From Chitinophagaceae bacterium (GTDB lineage Bacteria > Bacteroidota > Bacteroidia > Chitinophagales > Chitinophagaceae), in contig CANBQT010000020.1 of the NCBI GenBank assembly GCA_947371755.1, positions 1 through 48,552 on the forward strand: a DNA stretch of 48,552 bases, given 5' to 3'. Below, one piece after another: positions 44,106 through 48,552 of this stretch. The position numbers and the translations under genes are program-made. A model generated the notes under the pieces. That model saw only the letters and a program-made list of their open reading frames with translations, made no database searches and was not told the DNA's origin. The number at the start of each line of letters is the position of its first letter. Position 1 is the stretch's first letter.

Positions 44106-45446
44106 TTAATGCCCCCCACCACTCATTGCAACTGTATCTTCAGCGGGAATTACTTTTTTCATCCGTAAAGTTGCGGCACAGGCAATTAAAAGTAAAACGC
44201 CTCCAAAACTTATTGCCTTACCAGGATCGTTATCAAGAAAGTGATTCAATACATATCCGAAAGTAGTAGTTTGTAAAATCATTGGAATAACAATCATCAT
44301 ATTGATAATTCCCATGTACACACCATATCTTTCTTTAGGAATATCGTTCACTACCATCAGGTAAGGTACACCCATCATACTAGCCCAGGCAATACCAAAT
44401 CCTGTCATCGGAACAAATAATAAATATTGGTTTTCAATATGTGGAAATGCTAGCAAGCCTAACCCTGCTAAAAGTAAACAGGTAATATGAACATTTTTAG
44501 GACTATACTTTTTTGCTAAGCCAACTAATAAAAATGCTGAAAGAAATGTAACTACATTATACCATCCATTTACCAAGCCTGCCCATCCTACTGCTTCTTG
44601 ATATAAAACAGGGTCTTTAGAGGGTGAAGTTTTCCATACTGATTGAGCAATACTTTTTGAAGCGTTTTGCCAATAACAGAAAAGGGCATACCATTGAAAT
44701 AAATAGACCAATGCTAATTGCCACATAACCTTCGGCATATCCCTAATGGCACTGAATATTTCAATAAATGGTCCGAATACCGACTTTTTATTAGCTTTTA
44801 AAGCAGCTAACTCTTCCTCTGTAGGGGGGATTTCTGGTGTTTTAGTGATTGACCAGAGTACAGATGAAATAGAACAAATAGAACCAAGGAAAAAAGAACC
44901 AAAAACCCAATAAGGGATCTGCCCATGCATTTGTTTTAAGAAAGCAATTTTTTGAAATGCAAAAAGCGAAATATTAGCCAAAGTAATTCCGAGTCCTGTA
45001 AAAAAACTCTGAGTTAAAAAACCATGAGCATGTTGCGAAGGCGGTAATTTGTCGGCGATAAAAGCACGATAAGGTTCCATGGCTGTATTATTAGCCGCAT
45101 CAAGAACCCATAAAAGTCCACCTGCCATCCATAAGCTACTGCTAAAAGGATAGATAAAAAGACATAGACTACAAAAAAGTGCGCCTATAAAAAAATAGGG
45201 CTTACGTCTACCAAAACGTGGATGCCATGTTTTATCACTCAATGCACCTATGATAGGTTGTATTAAAAGTCCTGTCATAGGACCTGCCAAGTTTAGAATG
45301 GGGATCTGATCGGGACTTGCACCTAGAAAATCATAAATGGGGTTAACAGCACTTTGTTGCAAGCCAAAGCTGTATTGGATTCCAAAGAATCCTACATTCA
45401 TGTTGATGATCTGAGAGAAACTCAAACGAGGTTTTGATATAGACAT
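44106..45446 (-). CDS. MFS sugar:proton symporter, SLC45/sucrose-transporter type
   Basis: This 446-residue inner-membrane protein has about 12 transmembrane helices. The loop 2-3 motif [15 protein letters not shown] and the opening [24 protein letters not shown] are characteristic of the SLC45/GPH-like sucrose and maltose transporter branch (plant SUT motif RxGRRRP). The start ATG is 98 bases from a LacI-type operator, and fructokinase and amylosucrase follow in the same operon, so sucrose is the most probable substrate; maltose or another alpha-glucoside is possible. A short cytosolic tail ends in a Gly-Gly-His motif. Confidence 0.9.
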   Translation of the reverse strand: MSISKPRLSFSQIINMNVGFFGIQYSFGLQQSAVNPIYDFLGASPDQIPILNLAGPMTGLLIQPIIGALSDKTWHPRFGRRKPYFFIGALFCSLCLFIYPFSSSLWMAGGLLWVLDAANNTAMEPYRAFIADKLPPSQHAHGFLTQSFFTGLGITLANISLFAFQKIAFLKQMHGQIPYWVFGSFFLGSICSISSVLWSITKTPEIPPTEEELAALKANKKSVFGPFIEIFSAIRDMPKVMWQLALVYLFQWYALFCYWQNASKSIAQSVWKTSPSKDPVLYQEAVGWAGLVNGWYNVVTFLSAFLLVGLAKKYSPKNVHITCLLLAGLGLLAFPHIENQYLLFVPMTGFGIAWASMMGVPYLMVVNDIPKERYGVYMGIINMMIVIPMILQTTTFGYVLNHFLDNDPGKAISFGGVLLLIACAATLRMKKVIPAEDTVAMSGGGH

Positions 45447-45533
45447 AGCAAGCAGTTAGACGTAACACTAAAAATAAGAAATTCATTCAGAATAAACGTG
45501 GTACATGCAGAGGTTTCATAAATTTGAGGAATT

Positions 45534-45558
45534 GGCAACGTTAGCGGAAACGTTTGCG
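45534..45558. promoter_or_regulatory. LacI-type operator with an adjoining near-copy, in the divergent symporter/uxaB gap
   Basis: CGGAAACGTTTGCG (45545-45558) matches the lacI/susC palindrome CGCAAACGTTTGCG at 13 of 14 positions. Directly before it, GGCAACGTTAGC (45534-45545) abuts GGAAACGTTTGC (45546-45557) as a second weaker copy. The pair lies 88 bases before the symporter start and 82 bases before uxaB, so it can control both operons. Confidence 0.65.
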
Positions 45559-45639
45559 TTAAAAATTTCATTTTTGAACAATTACAAGAGATAAGCGAAC
45601 TTCAAAAAAAATCCTTGTAGGAAAGTAATTTTTACTTCT

Positions 45640-47148
45640 ATGCAGCTGAATATTCAAAGCCTTCCTTTCATCCACTCCTCAGCCATTGAAGTGCCTGAAG
45701 AATCTCTTTTGTCTTTACCAGAAAAGGTATTACAATTTGGTACTGGGGTTTTATTGAGGGGTCTTCCAGATTACTATATCGATCAAGCCAATAAAAGAGG
45801 AATATTCAATGGAAGAGTAGTTGTTGTAAAATCTACTTCAAAAGACAATACAGATAGTTTTTCAAAACAGAATGGCTTATATACAACTTTAATAAAAGGA
45901 ATTGCAGAAGGTAAGCAGATAGATAAAAAAATTATCAATGCAGCTATAAGTAGGGTTTTGAATGCAGGGGATGATTGGACTAAAGTACTTTTTTTTGCAA
46001 CCAGCCCTGAATTAGCAATCATTATTTCAAATACAACTGAGGTTGGCATCAGCTTATTGAAAGAGACTATTTTTTCAAATCCGCCAAAATCTTTTCCAGC
46101 AAAGCTCTTAGCTGTTTTATGGGAACGATATAAAAATTTTGATGGTGACTTTGAAAAAGGATTGGTGATCATTCCAACTGAATTAGTGTCGGACAACGGA
46201 AAATTATTAAAATCAATCTTAAATGAATTGGCCATATTTAATCAGCTTGATGAAGCCTTTATACATTGGCTGAACAATGCAAATGATTTTTGTAATTCAT
46301 TGGTGGATCGAATTGTACCAGGGAAGTTGTCATTAGAAAAAAAATCACAGGAAGAAGCTTTATTGGGCTATCAAGATGAATTAATGATTTTATGTGAACC
46401 TTATAGTTTATGGGCGATTGAAAGTTCTCATAAAAAAACAAGAGAGATACTCTCATTTGCAGAACCGAACCCCACAGTAAAAGTAGTGGGTGACATTAAT
46501 TTATTCAAAGAATTAAAATTAAGGTTGTTAAACGGCACGCATAGTTTTTCCTGCGCACTGGCAATATTTTGTGGTTTTGAAACTGTGATACAGGCAATGC
46601 AGGAAAAACACTTTAAACAATTTGTACAAAAGTTAATGCTAGAAGAAATCAAACCCCTCATTATTTCAGAAACTATACTTGAACAGAACGCTCAGATCTT
46701 TGCTGAGCAGGTAATCGATCGTTTTAGCAATGAAAATATCGAACATAAGTGGATCAATATCAGTATGCAGTATAGTTCAAAAATGGCAATCAGGAATGTG
46801 CCACTTTTTTTTAAAAATAGTGCCATGGATCGAGAATTGCCCAAATGCATGATGCTGGGATTTGCCGCCTATCTTTTGTTTATGAAAACTGAGAAGGATG
46901 AGAATGGCTTGTACTATAGAACCATTGAAAATAAAACTTATCTGGTAAATGATGAAAAAGCTGAATTATTATATCATTATTGGTTTGGAAAAAATACATT
47001 TGAAGCAGTAACTGACATTTTAAATGACAACTCTCTATGGGGTAAAAACCTTCATGAGATTGAAGGGTTCAACAAAAAAACGGTTGATTTAATAGAAAGT
47101 TTACAACGCAACAGTGTTCTTGAAAATTTAAAAACACTGTTGGATTAA
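45640..47148 (+). CDS. uxaB: Tagaturonate reductase (altronate oxidoreductase)
   Basis: This 502-residue cytoplasmic enzyme belongs to the mannitol-dehydrogenase family. The N-terminal NAD-binding part contains VLQFGTGVLLRGLPDYYID, the family Rossmann signature, and VVVVKST. The central block NDFCNSLVDRIVPG is the family's conserved 'N....LVDRIVPG' signature, and the later LRLLNGTHS segment includes the Asn/His pair near the active site. It converts tagaturonate to altronate with NADH in galacturonate catabolism. The assignment is strengthened by the altronate dehydratase gene 10 bases downstream. The start ATG is in the divergent gap with the sugar symporter operon, beside a LacI-type operator. 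Confidence 0.9.
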   Translation: MQLNIQSLPFIHSSAIEVPEESLLSLPEKVLQFGTGVLLRGLPDYYIDQANKRGIFNGRVVVVKSTSKDNTDSFSKQNGLYTTLIKGIAEGKQIDKKIINAAISRVLNAGDDWTKVLFFATSPELAIIISNTTEVGISLLKETIFSNPPKSFPAKLLAVLWERYKNFDGDFEKGLVIIPTELVSDNGKLLKSILNELAIFNQLDEAFIHWLNNANDFCNSLVDRIVPGKLSLEKKSQEEALLGYQDELMILCEPYSLWAIESSHKKTREILSFAEPNPTVKVVGDINLFKELKLRLLNGTHSFSCALAIFCGFETVIQAMQEKHFKQFVQKLMLEEIKPLIISETILEQNAQIFAEQVIDRFSNENIEHKWINISMQYSSKMAIRNVPLFFKNSAMDRELPKCMMLGFAAYLLFMKTEKDENGLYYRTIENKTYLVNDEKAELLYHYWFGKNTFEAVTDILNDNSLWGKNLHEIEGFNKKTVDLIESLQRNSVLENLKTLLD

Positions 47149-47158
47149 AAAAAATAGT

Positions 47159-48552
47159 ATGGCGGATAAACAAAGAGTATTACAAGTGCATTCATCCGAT
47201 AATGTAATTGTTGCATTGAAGGATTTAGCGAAGAATGATACAATCATATTCCAGGATGAAACTTATCATTTATTGGATTTGGTTCCTGCAAAACACAAGT
47301 TTACAATCAGGCATATTCCCAAAGATGGAAATATTATTATGTATGGCGTATTGGTGGGTAAAGCCACAATTGATCTGCCTGTTGGTAGTTTAATCACCAC
47401 AGAAAATACCAGGCACGCTTCAGATGATTTTAAATTAGGGTCAAGAAAAACAAGCTGGCAGGTCCCACAGATCGGGAAGTGGAAGGATAAGACCTTTTTG
47501 GGGTATCACCGAAAAGATGGTTCTGTAGGAACTGCTAATTATTGGTTAGTGATCCCCCTTGTATTTTGTGAAAACCGGAATATTGAAGTGATAAAAGAAG
47601 CATTGTTAGACGAACTAGGATATGCAAGGCCAAAGAGATATCATCAGTTTACCAAAAACCTAGCAGGTTTATATAAAACTGATAAAGGAATAGCGAAAAT
47701 TGAAACTGAAATATTTCAGGAACAGATAAGTATGCATGAAGTAGAACCTGTTTTTAAAAATGTGGATGGCATTAAATTTCTTACCCACGACGGAGGATGT
47801 GGTGGAACACGTACTGATGCAGAAGCTCTATGTGGTTTATTGGCCGGTTATATCGTGCATCCAAATTGTGCAGGAGCAACTGTTTTGAGTTTGGGTTGTC
47901 AGCATGCACAATCCTCTATTTTGCTGGAAGAGATTCACAAAAGAAATCCGAATTATGATCGACCACTTTATATTTTAGAACAACAAATCGCGGGTACCGA
48001 AACAAATCTCATCGAATCTGCTATCAAACAAACTTTTTTAGGGTTAGTGAAAGCAAATGAGCAAACTAGAAAACCTGCACCATTAAATAAATTGGTCATT
48101 GGCCTCGAGTGCGGTGGATCAGATGGATTTTCTGGAATTTCTGCGAATCCTGCCATTGGACATACTTCCGATTTATTAGTAGCATTAGGGGGATCAGTTA
48201 TTCTCTCAGAATTCCCTGAGTTATGTGGAGTAGAACAAGAAATGAGTGATCGATGTGTGAAAGAAGAGACTGCAAATAAATTCATGCAATTAATGCAGGT
48301 ATATAATAAACGAGCAGAAGAAAGTGGTAGTGGATTTTATATGAATCCTTCACCTGGTAATATTAAAGACGGGCTTATCACAGATGCTATCAAATCTGCA
48401 GGCGCAGCAAAAAAGGCAGGAAATTCTCCTGTAGTAGATGTATTGGATTATCCCGAAAAGTTAATAAAACCAGGATTAAATTTATTATGCACCCCGGGAA
48501 ATGATGTCGAATCTACAACTGCAGAAGTGGCTTCAGGTGCTAATATTGTTTT
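47159..48552 (+). CDS. uxaA: Altronate dehydratase (partial, C-terminus beyond window)
   Basis: This gene starts at the ATG at 47159 and is open to the window edge (464 codons plus two bases); the full family length is about 500-550 residues. It begins with a short SAF-type domain (~1-90, LKDLAKNDTIIF and ATIDLPVGS). The dehydratase core follows with the family markers GYHRKDGSVGTANYW, THDGGCGGTRTDAE, HPNCAGATVLSLGC and GLECGGSDGFSGISANPA. The conserved cysteines there fit the metal/Fe site described for UxaA/UxaD enzymes. It dehydrates altronate to 2-keto-3-deoxygluconate. It follows uxaB by 10 bases in one operon. Confidence 0.92.
   Translation, partial: MADKQRVLQVHSSDNVIVALKDLAKNDTIIFQDETYHLLDLVPAKHKFTIRHIPKDGNIIMYGVLVGKATIDLPVGSLITTENTRHASDDFKLGSRKTSWQVPQIGKWKDKTFLGYHRKDGSVGTANYWLVIPLVFCENRNIEVIKEALLDELGYARPKRYHQFTKNLAGLYKTDKGIAKIETEIFQEQISMHEVEPVFKNVDGIKFLTHDGGCGGTRTDAEALCGLLAGYIVHPNCAGATVLSLGCQHAQSSILLEEIHKRNPNYDRPLYILEQQIAGTETNLIESAIKQTFLGLVKANEQTRKPAPLNKLVIGLECGGSDGFSGISANPAIGHTSDLLVALGGSVILSEFPELCGVEQEMSDRCVKEETANKFMQLMQVYNKRAEESGSGFYMNPSPGNIKDGLITDAIKSAGAAKKAGNSPVVDVLDYPEKLIKPGLNLLCTPGNDVESTTAEVASGANIV

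Noticed and set aside
45783..46235. Minus-strand open frame of 150 codons within uxaB.
   Set aside because: It is wholly antisense to a well-supported enzyme gene, and its translation shows no domain or signal features.
47968..48285. Minus-strand open frame of 105 codons near the right edge.
   Set aside because: It lies opposite the conserved altronate dehydratase core and is a shadow of that coding strand.
1..48552. Possible defence system, prophage, integron or insertion sequence.
   Set aside because: No transposase, integrase, nuclease, reverse transcriptase, toxin-antitoxin pair, terminal inverted repeats or CRISPR repeats could be found on either strand.

Overview
The window is chromosomal DNA of an AT-rich Bacteroidota bacterium, most likely of the Chitinophagaceae (Sediminibacterium-like). 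This is inferred from several signs: a SusC/SusD pair, type IX secretion sorting domains of both type A and type B, lipoprotein signal peptides, scarce Shine-Dalgarno sequences, and a TAnnTTTG-type promoter element. The species itself cannot be read from the sequence. No tRNA, rRNA, CRISPR array, insertion sequence or phage gene was seen.

Region 1 (1-1.7 kb) holds the start of an SDR oxidoreductase, a stranded C-terminal scrap of a BamA/TamA-type outer-membrane barrel, and a YceI-family periplasmic protein.

Region 2 (1.7-16 kb) is a signalling island. It has a membrane hybrid histidine kinase with receiver and HPt domains, two divergent stand-alone receivers, a cytoplasmic kinase with eight PAS domains and one GAF domain, and two tandem receiver-PAS-kinase proteins (one HisKA, one HisKA_3). 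A secreted GH5 glycosidase and a 17-unit TPR protein sit among them. None of these signalling proteins has a DNA-binding output domain.

Region 3 (16.2-35.2 kb) begins with a T9SS type A cargo protein. It is followed by a LacI-family regulator divergent from susC-susD and then by two tandem giant VCBS/ASPIC lipoproteins. A T9SS type B cargo protein and a membrane-anchored SRPBCC/GyrI-like protein lie on the opposite strand.

Region 4 (35.2-45.5 kb) holds a secreted GH65 glucoside hydrolase (kojibiose-hydrolase-like), a small membrane-anchored unknown, a vanadium-haloperoxidase-like lipoprotein and an outer-membrane protein. On the minus strand is an operon for an SLC45-type sugar symporter, a PfkB fructokinase, a cytoplasmic amylosucrase and a CAP-domain protein.

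Region 5 (45.6 kb to the end) holds uxaB and uxaA for galacturonate catabolism; uxaA runs off the window.

The main biological reading is a LacI-controlled sucrose/alpha-glucoside locus. SusCD imports the sugar across the outer membrane, GH65 trims alpha-glucosides in the periplasm, and the symporter takes sucrose into the cytoplasm. Amylosucrase then turns sucrose into alpha-glucan plus fructose, and fructokinase captures the fructose. A LacI-type palindrome (CGCAAACGTTTGCG) lies in the lacI/susC gap. A near copy lies about 25 kb away, in the gap between the symporter operon and uxaBA. This suggests one regulon covering both ends and possibly galacturonate catabolism.
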